From contig CAYTXG010000004.1 of NCBI GenBank assembly GCA_964441025.1, positions 1 through 64,000 of the forward strand: 64,000 nucleotides of DNA, written 5' to 3'. Under the pieces are notes generated by a model, which was not told the DNA's origin, ran no database searches, and worked only from the letters and a program-made list of their open reading frames with translations. Origin of the DNA: JAAZIN01 sp964441025. Lineage in GTDB: Bacteria; Bacillota; Dethiobacteria; DTU022. Both the position numbers and the translations under genes were made by a program. This document shows, piece after piece, positions 1-8,786 of this stretch; positions within the stretch are counted from its first letter, which is position 1, and every line of letters begins with the position of its first letter.

Positions 1-974
1 GGGTAATCCTTATAGCAAGAACAAGCATTAATAATTGGATAGAAATATTTGCGAGCGATTATATTGTTATCTTTTAGCCTTGCGTACACCTCGTCACGGT
101 TATATTTATAGCCGTCAAAAACAACTGGAAAATACGCATAGTTTGGTGTCACATCAGCCTGTGGCTTACAAAGAACAATACCCTGAATATCACTGAGCAG
201 CTTGACATACTTCTCATAGACAAGCTTTCTCTTGCCAATTTCTTTACCAAAATGTCTTAAGTTGCAAATCCCCATTGCTGCCTGGAACTCATTCATCTTG
301 GCATTACCACCAATACAGTCTACTTCATCCGGACCATGAATGCCGAAGTTCTTCAGGTCATTTAAAGTCTGCATTTTATCATCATCAGCGAGACACACAG
401 CCCCGCCTTCAATAGTGTGGAACACCTTTGTGGCATGGAAAGAGAACATGGTCATGTCACCGAAACATGCAGAAGACTTACCCTTATAGCTCACACCAAA
501 AGCATGTGCTGCATCGTAGACAACTTTAAGACTGTGTTCATCTGCTATAGATTTTATTGTTTCTACATCACATATATTGCCATAAACATGAACAGGAACG
601 ATAGAAACGGTTTTATCAGTAATCAATGCCGAAATTTTGTTGACATCAATAGTATATGTTTCCGGATCAATATCACAGAAAACTGGGATGAGTCCATTAC
701 GTGTTATAGCGTGCGTTGTTGAGGCAAAAGTAAAAGGTGTGGTGATAACTTCTCCACCTTTAGGTAAGTTCAAAGCAGCGATAGCATTTTCAAGAGCCAA
801 ATGACCGTTAGTAAAAAGTACAATGTGTGGACAGCCAAGCATGGATTCCAGTTCTAGCTGAAGTTGTTTATGCTTGGTTCCTATATTTGTAAGCCAATGA
901 GTGTCCCATAATTCTCGTATTTCATCTATATACTCATCAAAATCTGGCATGGAAGATCTTGTAACATTAATCAT
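1..974 (-). CDS. DegT/DnrJ/EryC1/StrS sugar aminotransferase (3' part off the window)
   Basis: A PLP-dependent aminotransferase of the family that aminates nucleotide-linked keto-sugars for surface polysaccharides. The frame starts at ATG 974 (MINVTRSSMPDFDEY) and stays open to base 1, so about 324 residues are visible and the C-terminus is missing. Family landmarks are present: the glycine/threonine-rich PLP pocket (FTNGHLALENA), the VPVHVYGN segment, the cofactor aspartate in VVYDAAHAFG, and the Schiff-base lysine in SFHATKVFHTIEGG. AAGGG lies upstream of the start. It is the last visible gene of an AT-rich polysaccharide locus. The exact sugar substrate cannot be read from the sequence; a dTDP-4-amino-4,6-dideoxyglucose transaminase is one possibility. 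Confidence 0.9.
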   Translation of the reverse strand, partial: MINVTRSSMPDFDEYIDEIRELWDTHWLTNIGTKHKQLQLELESMLGCPHIVLFTNGHLALENAIAALNLPKGGEVITTPFTFASTTHAITRNGLIPVFCDIDPETYTIDVNKISALITDKTVSIVPVHVYGNICDVETIKSIADEHSLKVVYDAAHAFGVSYKGKSSACFGDMTMFSFHATKVFHTIEGGAVCLADDDKMQTLNDLKNFGIHGPDEVDCIGGNAKMNEFQAAMGICNLRHFGKEIGKRKLVYEKYVKLLSDIQGIVLCKPQADVTPNYAYFPVVFDGYKYNRDEVYARLKDNNIIARKYFYPIINACSCYKDY

Positions 975-1093
975 TTCGTAGTCCCTTTTTGTTTACTTAA
1001 TTTATCTTTCATCATTATCGGAAATGAAAAACCTACCTCATCCGCACTGAAGCAAACACGTCAGTTTGTATTCTCTTATTAGATGGATATGTC

Positions 1094-1286
1094 TTACTCA
1101 CTGCTACCTTTGGTATCACTTCCTTTTTTTATTGCAGTGTAGTAGAATTCATCAGCATGATGACACATGATACTGCCCTTGTCATGCAGATAATCACAGA
1201 GAACGGTATAAATAAACTTTTTTTAGCGCATTCTATAGAGCTGAGATTTGTTGCACCGAGCCACCAAGTAGTAGTATTTTTTTCAT
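1094..1286 (-). pseudogene. N-terminal relic of an ATP-grasp (carbamoyl-phosphate-synthase-like) enzyme
   Basis: From ATG 1286 one frame reads MKKILLLGGSVQQISAL and then stops. A second frame continues with YTVLCDYLHDKGS and HHADEFYYTAIKKGSD before its own stop at 1094. Together these match the N-terminal Rossmann-like lobe of PylC/CarB-like ATP-grasp proteins, in which the MKKILLLGGS start is followed by a YTVLCDY strand. The frame change and the loss of everything downstream make it a decayed fragment. It lies between two genes of the polysaccharide locus. The call rests on motif recognition of about 55 residues. Confidence 0.6.
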
Positions 1287-1327
1287 ACTTCGAACCTCTT
1301 CCGTGGGTTTGTAGATTATCCCCTTTA

Positions 1328-2463
1328 CTAATTGCTCAGATTGTCTATTACTTTCCTGTATAATTTATGATTATTTTTAAATTTCTTTAAGAAAAAACGC
1401 CTGCTATAATCATTTTCAAAAAATGGGGAATAGTATGGCAAAAATGTTAATGCTGACAAGGAATTAATTTCAATAATTTTGAATCCTAAATCTGTTATTA
1501 TAATATCAAAACCTAAGTAACTTAATTGCGGTAGGCACTCGCTAATTTCATAAATTATTCCAATCGCTTTTCCCCAATTAGGTAACATTATAAGTAATTC
1601 TTCGCCTGTATCGGGGTGAATCAGAAGATTTTCCAAATTATTAGTAAATCTCATAGGATTAAATATTTTTCCGTTCTCTAAATTTACACCCGTAAAGATT
1701 GTTCCTGCTGCAGTAGTTTCAAATAGCTCGCTTTGCTCAGTCCCAAACCTCATGAAACCACCTGTTATTTCAGGAAGTTTGTTTTGATCTCTTAATAATA
1801 AAATTTTCAAGGTATTTGGAGTCACATTATAAATTTTTCTAATTTTTTCGTGCGCGATAATGTATTCCGTAATTAAATACCCTTTCAGATTACTGATCAA
1901 CTCCTTTAATCCAGCCCCATCTATCTCCACGCCATTAACATAGAAGATCTCATCTTTATAGGTCAGCCTGTAAAAACCTTTACCCGAAGATCCTGATAGC
2001 AGCTTTAATGCCACGTTGCTATTTCCTTTCAGAAGTTCAATGATGCCGTCAATGGAGGGTTCTATCCCATCCGGACAATCTATCAGTTTTGCGGTTTCCG
2101 TCCTCAATTTGAAAATATTACTTGGGTAAAATTGGCCAAATGGAGCAATGATTTACTTCATCGTTAACTTATCATCGATCCATTTACTATATGTGCCATT
2201 GATTGGATGTAATTTGTAATAAGCAAAATCTGCATATGGCTTCTATAGTTTGCCTCATTAATTCTGAATACATGTGTTCGATAACCAGTAAACCCTCTCT
2301 TCCAGGACCATATTGTTTTTTTAAGAGGTATCTTCCCTTGTATTATCTGCTTTATATCCTCCAATATAGCTTGGACTATTCTTGTAGATGCAAATGGTGA
2401 GTACCCTAACAAACCCATAATCTTTATGAGTAATCGACCCAGGATTTTCTTCATTAAGCTCAT
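1328..2463 (-). pseudogene. Sugar-transfer-associated ATP-grasp protein, frameshifted and interrupted
   Basis: Two ORFs, 2164-2463 and 1328-2107, are halves of one gene. The first ends ...WKRGFTGYRTHVFRINEANYRS. Near 2231-2233 the homologous reading moves one frame and continues ADFAYYKLHPINGTYSKW and IDDKLTMK, meets TAA at 2153-2155 where the family has a residue (probably Tyr), then resumes IIAPFGQFYP and runs into the second ORF. That ORF carries the ATP-grasp core (KLLSGSSGKGFYRL, ITGGFMRFGT, GFDIIITDLGFKIIEIN). One indel plus one stop codon make a full-length product unlikely unless these are sequencing errors. Proteins of this type accompany exopolysaccharide clusters; their reaction is not established. 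Confidence 0.75.
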
Positions 2464-2548
2464 TCCTTATAATTATCATTATTGTTTATTTAACTATTAG
2501 CAACTGCTTGCGCCGGAAATAATAAAATCGTTTTATGACACATTTAAT

Positions 2549-3997
2549 CTACCCTTTCATTACAATATCCTTCATCGTTAATACTAAATAATTTAAGCTC
2601 TCTATTCTAAATACCTTAGCCAATCCCATATATATTATAAAACCTACTATAATCTGCAATGTTAGTATCTGCCATGCTGCTATATCTAAAAAATTGAATG
2701 TATAAACAACCGCTCCCATAGTTAAAGAGATTAATACTGACGGCATTATATCTTTCCATTGTTCAACGTAACTGTATCCAAGCAATCTTTTATTGGGATA
2801 AGCATTTATCAAGGTTGAAATTAACCCACTCAAAATCCCGCCTAAAGCTATGGCATATACACCATAAAAAACGGTCACAGCTAATATGGAAAGACCCATA
2901 ATTTTCTTAACAATTTCCAGCTTCAGGAATATGTCGCTTCTGCCCATCGCGTTAATAGCCTGAAGGTTAGCCGTATGTATTGGCATAAGCATATAAATGG
3001 CACAGAAAATCTGTAGGAAGGGAACGCAGGGTAACCATTTGTCGGTAAGTATAAGCTTGACTAATGGTTCGGCTATAACAGACAGCCCCACCATCATGGG
3101 ACATATTGTAAAGGAACTTGTTACTATCGCTCGCCTCATCATTTCCTTAACGCGTTTTCTGTCATCTTGCTGTGAGGCCAGAACCGGGAGCATTACTGAT
3201 TGTATGGATCCATCAATGTTTGAAACAATCACAGAAGGAAATTGCTGCCCTCTGTTATAAAAACCCAACATCGACGGGCTATACATTTTCCCTATAATTA
3301 GACTCCTCAAGTCACGATAGACAGTATCGATCAATCCCGAGACCAGTAGTTTCCACCCAAATGAAAAAAGGCCTTTTACTCTTTTTAGCGAGAATAGTAA
3401 TTGAGGTCGCCATCTCACTGTGAACCAAAGAATTAAGACAGCAAGAAACTGATTGCTTATTTGTTGCCCGACAAGGGCCCATACACCAAAGCCAGTATAA
3501 GCCATGTATATGCCAACCGAACCGGAAACAAGTATGGCACCTGTGCTGCTGAAAAACAGTTTTTTAAACTGTAAGCTTCTAGATATCACCGCATTCTGAA
3601 TTGAACTAAACACTCCAAAAATTAAAGTTATGGATAAAACCCTAAATACCGACGTAATTTGGGGTTCTTCATAGAAGTCAGCGATAAATGGAGCCGCGAA
3701 AAAAAGAACCATGTAGATAGTGCATGCCAGGGCCAGGCTTAAATAAAACACTGATGAAAAATCGGCTTCATCAGCATCTTTCTTCTGTATAAGTGCAGTA
3801 TTCAATCCGCTTTGGACAAATACTCCTGCAATGGAGGTAAAAATTACCACCAGAGCAATAATACCGTAATCTGCAGGCCTAAGTAATCGTGCCAATACGA
3901 TCTGAACGATGAATTGTATTCCCTGGGTTCCCCCACGCTCCATGAATTTCCAAAATAGGGATGAGAGAATCTTGTTTTTTTCAATTTGATTATCCAT
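2549..3997 (-). CDS. Wzx/WzxC-type polysaccharide flippase (MOP superfamily)
   Basis: An integral membrane protein of 482 residues with about 12-14 hydrophobic segments. It belongs to the polysaccharide transport branch of the MOP flippases, which move lipid-linked sugar repeat units across the cytoplasmic membrane. The N-terminus (FWKFMERGGTQGIQFIVQIV, LARLLRPADYG, SGLNTALIQKK) is typical of the WzxC/colanic-acid-like group, and the length is normal. It lies between the broken ATP-grasp gene and galU, which fits export of the polymer made by this locus. The nucleotide composition is AT-rich like its left neighbours and unlike the galU-galE block. Confidence 0.9.
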   Translation of the reverse strand: MDNQIEKNKILSSLFWKFMERGGTQGIQFIVQIVLARLLRPADYGIIALVVIFTSIAGVFVQSGLNTALIQKKDADEADFSSVFYLSLALACTIYMVLFFAAPFIADFYEEPQITSVFRVLSITLIFGVFSSIQNAVISRSLQFKKLFFSSTGAILVSGSVGIYMAYTGFGVWALVGQQISNQFLAVLILWFTVRWRPQLLFSLKRVKGLFSFGWKLLVSGLIDTVYRDLRSLIIGKMYSPSMLGFYNRGQQFPSVIVSNIDGSIQSVMLPVLASQQDDRKRVKEMMRRAIVTSSFTICPMMVGLSVIAEPLVKLILTDKWLPCVPFLQIFCAIYMLMPIHTANLQAINAMGRSDIFLKLEIVKKIMGLSILAVTVFYGVYAIALGGILSGLISTLINAYPNKRLLGYSYVEQWKDIMPSVLISLTMGAVVYTFNFLDIAAWQILTLQIIVGFIIYMGLAKVFRIESLNYLVLTMKDIVMKG

Positions 3998-4189
3998 CGT
4001 AAAAAGCTTCGTTCTTCTTTGATATGTTCCCTGCCATGCAAGGAAAGCCTTTTGCGAATAACTTTTCGAATATGATCATATGCACAGAGGTATACAACGC
4101 CTTTGTTTCCCCATTTTCAGCACCATATTTCTCTTAACATAGACAGTAATTCTAGCCGAAGCAATTTATTTTCACTTACAACTGCCTCT

Positions 4190-5071
4190 TCACAGGCATC
4201 TCTCTTTTTGCGTGACCCTGACCAGGTAGCTCAAAAACTCTTCCCGCAGTTCTTCTCTCCTCAAAGCATATTCGACAGTTGCCTCCAGAAAACCTTGCCT
4301 GTCGCCCACATCGTACCTTCTGCCTTCAAAGATATAGGCGTACATGGCCTCCCTTTTAGCCAGCTCCTGCAGGGCATCGGTGAGCTGAATCTCGCCGCCC
4401 TTGCCCGGTTCTGTATGGGCCAGGATCTCGAATATGGCCGGGCTGATGATATAGCGCCCCAGGATGGCAACCCGGGAAGGCGCCTGTTTCATATCCGGTT
4501 TTTCAACAAGCCCCCTGACCAGGTAAACTCTCTCTTCCACCTGCTCCCCGTCAACGATACCGTACTTGGAGACTACCTCCTTTTCAACTTCCTGGACACC
4601 CAGTATTGAAGCCTGGTACCTGCTGTAGGCCTCCATCATCTGCTTCATACAGGGTTTTACTTGCGTATAGACAACATCATCGCCCAGCAGCACAGCAAAA
4701 GGCTCCTCTCCAATGAAGCTCTTGGCACAGTAGATGGCATGGCCCAGCCCTTTGGGCTCTTTCTGCCTGATGTAGTGAATGTTCGCCATCTCTGTGATTG
4801 CCCTTACCTCGGCGAGAAGCTCTCTCTTGCCTTTTCGCTCCAGCTCCAGTTCCAGCTCCACGGACTTATCAAAATGGTTCTCAATGGAGCTCTTGTTCCG
4901 GCCCGTGATGATCAGTATCTCTTCAATGCCGGAATGAACGGCCTCCTCGATAATATACTGCAGGGTAGGCTTATCCACCACCGGCAGCATCTCTTTAGGC
5001 TGCGCCTTTGTGGCAGGCAAAAAGCGTGTGCCCAGCCCGGCCGCCGGTATAATCGCCTTACGTATTTCCAT
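4190..5071 (-). CDS. galU: UTP-glucose-1-phosphate uridylyltransferase
   Basis: Makes UDP-glucose from UTP and glucose-1-phosphate, the precursor for the epimerase encoded just upstream and for surface glycans. The 293-residue protein opens with the nucleotidyltransferase signature KAIIPAAGLGTRFLPATKA and PKEMLPVVDKP. It continues with EPKGLGHAI, VLLGDDV, VEKP and GKGGEIQLTDAL, all GalU landmarks, and is of normal length. It follows galE on the same strand with a 14-base gap, so the two are probably cotranscribed. The GC content is clearly higher than in the flanking polysaccharide genes. Confidence 0.96.
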   Translation of the reverse strand: MEIRKAIIPAAGLGTRFLPATKAQPKEMLPVVDKPTLQYIIEEAVHSGIEEILIITGRNKSSIENHFDKSVELELELERKGKRELLAEVRAITEMANIHYIRQKEPKGLGHAIYCAKSFIGEEPFAVLLGDDVVYTQVKPCMKQMMEAYSRYQASILGVQEVEKEVVSKYGIVDGEQVEERVYLVRGLVEKPDMKQAPSRVAILGRYIISPAIFEILAHTEPGKGGEIQLTDALQELAKREAMYAYIFEGRRYDVGDRQGFLEATVEYALRREELREEFLSYLVRVTQKERCL

Positions 5072-5085
5072 CCCTTCAGGCTCCT

Positions 5086-6105
5086 TTACCTCAACCTTTT
5101 TTTACGAGGCGAAGGACCCCGCCCCTTCTCAAAGCGCCAGGCATCGCGGCACATGTCGGTGATGTTGCGCCTGGCCATCCAGCACAGTTCCCTTTGGGCC
5201 TTGTTCACATCGGCGTAGCTCGCGGCTACATCACCCGATCTGCGGGGGGCGATCTCATAGGGCAGCTTGATCCCGTTCGCCTCCTCAAAGGCCTTCACCA
5301 GCTGCAGTACGCTTGTCCCCCTGCCCGTCCCCAGGTTGTAGATGTGCACCCCCGTATCGAGCCTGTGCAGGGCCTGCAGGTGCCCCTCGGCCAGGTCGCA
5401 GACATGAATATAGTCGCGCACGCCGGTGCCGTCAACAGTGGGGTAATCGTCCCCGAATATACGCAGTTTATCCAGATTCCCCCCGGCCACCTGAGTCATG
5501 TACGGCATAAGGTTGTTGGGTGTGCCCCTTGGCGCCTCCCCGATAAGGCCGCTCTCATGGGCCCCCACGGGATTGAAGTAGCGCAGCAGCGCCACCGCCA
5601 GGGCCGGTTCGGCCCGGGCAAGATCTGTCAGAATCTGCTCGCTCACGGCCTTTGTCCGGCCGTAGGGGTTCGCCGCCTCCCCCGGCTGCATGGTCTCCAC
5701 AAAGGGAACAGGGTTCTCCCCGTACACCGTCGCCGATGAGCTGAAAACAAAACGGGTCACCCCGTGCCTGCGGCAGGCTCCTGCAAGCACCATGGTGCTT
5801 ACAGTGTTGTTGTAATAATAGTCTAAAGGGTTCATTATCGAATCGCGCACCGCTTTCAGCCCGGCAAAATGGATCACCCCGTCGCAGGGGTGGGCACCAA
5901 AAACCATATCCACCGTATCCTCATTGGTGACATCCAGCCTGTAGAAGATCAGCTCTTTACCGGTGATCTCTTTCACTCTCTCAATGGTCTCTGCACTGCT
6001 GTTGCAGAGGTTGTCCAATACAACGACATTGTGCCCCGCCATCAGCAGGGCCACACAGGTATGCGAACCGATAAAGCCGGCGCCGCCGGCAACCAGGATG
6101 TTCAT
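5086..6105 (-). CDS. galE: UDP-glucose 4-epimerase
   Basis: Interconverts UDP-glucose and UDP-galactose. It is a short-chain dehydrogenase/reductase-type protein of 339 residues with the N-terminal NAD-binding motif GGAGFIGSHT, the catalytic serine region SSSATVYG, and the YxxxK pair in NPYGRTK. The substrate-binding landmarks RYFNPVGAHESG and VRDYIHV are also present. The final basic tail (GRGPSPRKKRLR) is longer and more charged than usual. It precedes galU and follows the YdcF-like gene on the same strand. Confidence 0.96.
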   Translation of the reverse strand: MNILVAGGAGFIGSHTCVALLMAGHNVVVLDNLCNSSAETIERVKEITGKELIFYRLDVTNEDTVDMVFGAHPCDGVIHFAGLKAVRDSIMNPLDYYYNNTVSTMVLAGACRRHGVTRFVFSSSATVYGENPVPFVETMQPGEAANPYGRTKAVSEQILTDLARAEPALAVALLRYFNPVGAHESGLIGEAPRGTPNNLMPYMTQVAGGNLDKLRIFGDDYPTVDGTGVRDYIHVCDLAEGHLQALHRLDTGVHIYNLGTGRGTSVLQLVKAFEEANGIKLPYEIAPRRSGDVAASYADVNKAQRELCWMARRNITDMCRDAWRFEKGRGPSPRKKRLR

Positions 6106-6196
6106 TGTTGCCCTCCCCGCGTTATGATTTTTTCACTCGTAAACCTCTTTTCATTCTATTCCACGCCGGCAGCCGTAACCCTTTGTGAACCCTGAA

Positions 6197-6838
6197 CTAG
6201 AGCTCAAATTGTTCCTTCAGGTAAAAATAAGATAGCTTCAGATATTCCAAAAACCCACTCTTCAGCTCCTCCCGGTTCTTCCACCAGCGCCCCGCATTAA
6301 AATCATCATAGGGTGTGGGACAGGATGTTACCCTGACTTCCCGCTCCAAAGAGCGCATTGCTTTAACAAATATCTTCTTCGCCCGCGCGGAATGTGATCT
6401 TGAGGTGACAATGATAATGGAGTCTATTTCAACCCGGTTCTTTAGATGTTCCCGCACCTGAACCGCTTCGTCACGGGTACTCAGGGCATCACCTGGCAGA
6501 ACAGTTACCTTTTCAGCAGACACCCTCAGCTGAAGCGCCACTTCCCGGGCAATATCGGTGTCATGGGGGATCTCTACCCCCCGCTCCAGCGCCAGATCAT
6601 AGCCCCTGATCAGGTTTCTAACCACCAAGATCTCCTTCGCATAGCCCTGGCGGTAGAGATCCACCGCTCCCATCATCCGGTCCGGTCCGCTGCCCATCAG
6701 CACGATAATAATATCGCTCCTCATTGGTTCGTCCTCTGCCACCAGGAAACCGCCGATAGCGGGTAAGGCTAATCTGCCCAGAAGCAATGCAGTTAAAATA
6801 ACCGCCAGGATAATGACCAGCATTTCTGATCTTTTCAT
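6197..6838 (-). CDS. YdcF/SanA-like DUF218 protein
   Basis: A 213-residue protein with one N-terminal membrane anchor (residues about 6-30) followed by a DUF218 domain. Family landmarks are DIIIVLMGSGPDRMMGAVDLY, DALSTRDEA and IIIVTSRSHSARAK, which surround the conserved acidic and arginine residues of the SanA/YdcF/ElyC group. Members are linked to envelope and lipid-carrier metabolism, but no reaction is firmly established. Its place beside galE and galU supports an envelope role. Start ATG (MKRSEM) precedes the hydrophobic anchor directly. Confidence 0.8.
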   Translation of the reverse strand: MKRSEMLVIILAVILTALLLGRLALPAIGGFLVAEDEPMRSDIIIVLMGSGPDRMMGAVDLYRQGYAKEILVVRNLIRGYDLALERGVEIPHDTDIAREVALQLRVSAEKVTVLPGDALSTRDEAVQVREHLKNRVEIDSIIIVTSRSHSARAKKIFVKAMRSLEREVRVTSCPTPYDDFNAGRWWKNREELKSGFLEYLKLSYFYLKEQFEL

Positions 6839-6910
6839 CTTTTAAAATCCAATTTTGTTTCCTTTTTTATTAAACATATAACAACCTGTTACCATTACAA
6901 AAACCTAATC

Positions 6911-6994
6911 CTATTCAGCACTATCAGAAAAACCGCTTTTAATTATATTGTAATAGTCCACAAACCAGTCGGCAAACATTTGCAGCCCAAAACC
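6911..6994 (-). pseudogene. Possible C-terminal relic of a nucleotide-sugar epimerase
   Basis: A short minus-strand frame reads GLQMFADWFVDYYNIIKSG and ends at TAG 6911-6913. The pattern G-hydrophobic-x-x-F-x-x-W-a-x-x-YY followed by a stop is the usual C-terminal helix of NAD-dependent sugar epimerases and dehydratases in polysaccharide clusters. A stop codon at 6995-6997 cuts it off upstream. With only about 28 residues, chance similarity cannot be excluded. Confidence 0.35.
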
Positions 6995-7177
6995 CTACAA
7001 CATTCTTGCTATATAAAACTTCCAAGAATGCTTTTTGCGGTTTTTGTGCTTTTTATTTCTTAGAAGTATTAATTTTCTTGAGCAAGTAAAAGACTGTCAA
7101 AGGTCACTAAGAAACCGGCATTATATGCCGATTTTATACTGTCCGGTGACAAAGACTAACCACATTTCTTAGTTGGA

Positions 7178-7327
7178 CTAACTCAGCATCATCTGTATAT
7201 TGCACCATGACCTTCTAACCCTTTTTCTACGAACTGACGTAACCTCATTTACATAATAAACGTAGCCTTGTAAAGACAGATTAAGCGCTATTGGCATCTC
7301 CAATTGGACATTGCATACAAAAATGCG
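7178..7327 (-). pseudogene. C-terminal relic of a family 2 glycosyltransferase
   Basis: The minus-strand frame reads CNVQLEMPIALNLSLQGYVY, then YVNEVTSVRRKRVRRSW, before TAG at 7178-7180. In GT2 proteins like the intact neighbour (7560-8564), the corresponding stretch is a GD-x-x-L motif, a helix, then 'YLDELMSVRNLWVPNSW'. The relic keeps the YVNEV.SV and terminal SW features in the right order and spacing. It is flanked by stops on both sides and appears to be the remains of a second, related glycosyltransferase. Confidence 0.5.
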
Positions 7328-7559
7328 TTAGGTTATTCATACAACTTTTCGAGTGAACATTTTAAAATTGGTAGCAAAATAGCTTGGCCCGCCTTTAATA
7401 AGATACTTGAAAGAGACTAAGCAGTTTTTGTAACAAGGCTTGTTTAATTTCCACTTTCACGAATATTTATGTAAGCGTATACTGCCACCCACCTCATCAC
7501 AAGGCTGGTTTTTTCACCCTGCCTTTTTCAAGTACCACCCTTTTCCCATATTCTTTAGC

Positions 7560-8564
7560 TTAGTAGCGTTCTTTCTCAATGCCCTTCATCTTTCTCCTGT
7601 CTAAAACCGTATGTTTGATCTTTGCCAAATGTTTATAAATTATAGATTTCTCTCTGGCTTTAATTTTGATCCCATTAAAAAAACCCACTTTTTTTGTCAA
7701 CATCCTGATTTCATTTTGCAGCACAGCATTGTCTTCTTTTGTTTCGCAGGCGATGGTTAAGATGCTATTTTTATACTCTAATATAATACAATTTACATCC
7801 TTTTCCCATTTTCTATTAGAATACAGATTGAACTCTTCTAAAACTCTAATCATCTTGCTATAATGCTGAATCTTCTCTGCGTCTTTCTTTTCATAATAAG
7901 TTGATTGCCAAGAATTCGGTACCCATAAGTTCCGTACTGACATTAACTCATCTAAATAAGCTATTTCACCCTTATTGGACAATATTAACGCTAGCATATG
8001 GTCACCCACTGGAGAGCTGTAATAAAAACTAGGGGGACTATCCATACATATTTTTTTGTATACAATTGAAGCAGTCGGACATACATTACCGCCTCCATAA
8101 AACAGTTTTTTGCCATTTAAAATTAAGTTTTTATTATAAGGCCTAATAATCCCCACCCTTTTCCTTAATCTTGCATCAAATATCGCCGCAGCATGATAGC
8201 ACATACTGCATTTTGGGTTCGATTCTAAAAAGTCAACCTGTTTTTGCAACTTGTATGGATCAATCCAATAATCATCGCCCTCACAGATGGCGATGTATTT
8301 CCCCCTGGCCCGTTTCTTATTGAAGCACCCAACTTTTACCCCTTTAGAGTATTGGTTCTCAGTTTGAAATACAGGCTTAACCAAATCAGGGTATTCCAAT
8401 TCATATTCTTTGATAATATCAGAGGTTCTGTCTATAGATGCATCATCGTGAACAAGTATCTCATATGGAAAATTGGTTTTTTGCATTAAAAAACCATCCA
8501 GTGCATCTTCTATATAATCTTCATGGTTATAGGTTATACAGCTTATGCTAACCATTATTTGCAT
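7560..8564 (-). CDS. Family 2 glycosyltransferase
   Basis: A cytoplasmic GT-A fold transferase of 334 residues that probably adds a sugar to the surface polysaccharide unit. The N-terminus (MVSISCITYNHEDYIEDALD) is the typical GT2 start. It is followed by VHDDASIDRT, with the nucleotide-binding acidic residues, and ICEGDDYWIDPYKLQKQ, whose DD pair replaces the DxD motif and is normal for this subgroup. SPVGDHMLALIL matches the acceptor-side GD motif. The last 60 residues are basic. No recognisable Shine-Dalgarno sits at ideal distance from ATG 8564; the methionine three codons later is an alternative start. Confidence 0.9.
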   Translation of the reverse strand: MQIMVSISCITYNHEDYIEDALDGFLMQKTNFPYEILVHDDASIDRTSDIIKEYELEYPDLVKPVFQTENQYSKGVKVGCFNKKRARGKYIAICEGDDYWIDPYKLQKQVDFLESNPKCSMCYHAAAIFDARLRKRVGIIRPYNKNLILNGKKLFYGGGNVCPTASIVYKKICMDSPPSFYYSSPVGDHMLALILSNKGEIAYLDELMSVRNLWVPNSWQSTYYEKKDAEKIQHYSKMIRVLEEFNLYSNRKWEKDVNCIILEYKNSILTIACETKEDNAVLQNEIRMLTKKVGFFNGIKIKAREKSIIYKHLAKIKHTVLDRRKMKGIEKERY

Positions 8565-8677
8565 GTCACTTGCTTAGCTCCCTTCATATTTTTTTCGTGT
8601 TTGTTCATATAATTCGGTCTTACTGTACAAGTTTAAGATCCAGGAATATAAGTCTTTTTAGCCTTTTTATAATTTAA

Positions 8678-8721
8678 AAGTGCAAGGTAATATCTAGTTA
8701 CCCCTCAAAAACTTTGCACTT
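8678..8721. repeat. Inverted repeat AAGTGCAA/TTGCACTT
   Basis: Perfect 8-base arms (8678-8685 and 8714-8721) are separated by 28 bases, about 65 bases downstream of the DUF1670 gene on its strand. There is no T-tract of the kind expected of an intrinsic terminator. It could be a mobile-element end or a structured 3' region; nothing else supports either reading. Confidence 0.4.
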
Positions 8722-8786
8722 GGGCTGAGGCAATTGTATCAAAAAAAGGGCGTCCAGCAAATTTTAGTAGATAACCGCTTAATGAT

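Larger units (their letters stand above)
6839..7559. other. AT-rich non-coding stretch with decayed gene fragments
   Basis: About 720 bases without an intact gene. It contains two protein-like relics on the minus strand (6911-6994 and 7178-7327, listed separately) and a 15-base palindrome (CGGCATTATATGCCG) at about 7126-7140. I see no tRNA, intact transposase or clear terminator. The base composition matches the neighbouring polysaccharide genes, so this is probably a degraded part of the locus. Confidence 0.6.

Noticed and set aside
1157..1363. 68-residue plus-strand ORF near the left edge
   Set aside because: It is antisense to the ATP-grasp relic and the end of the next gene, with no motif or Shine-Dalgarno.
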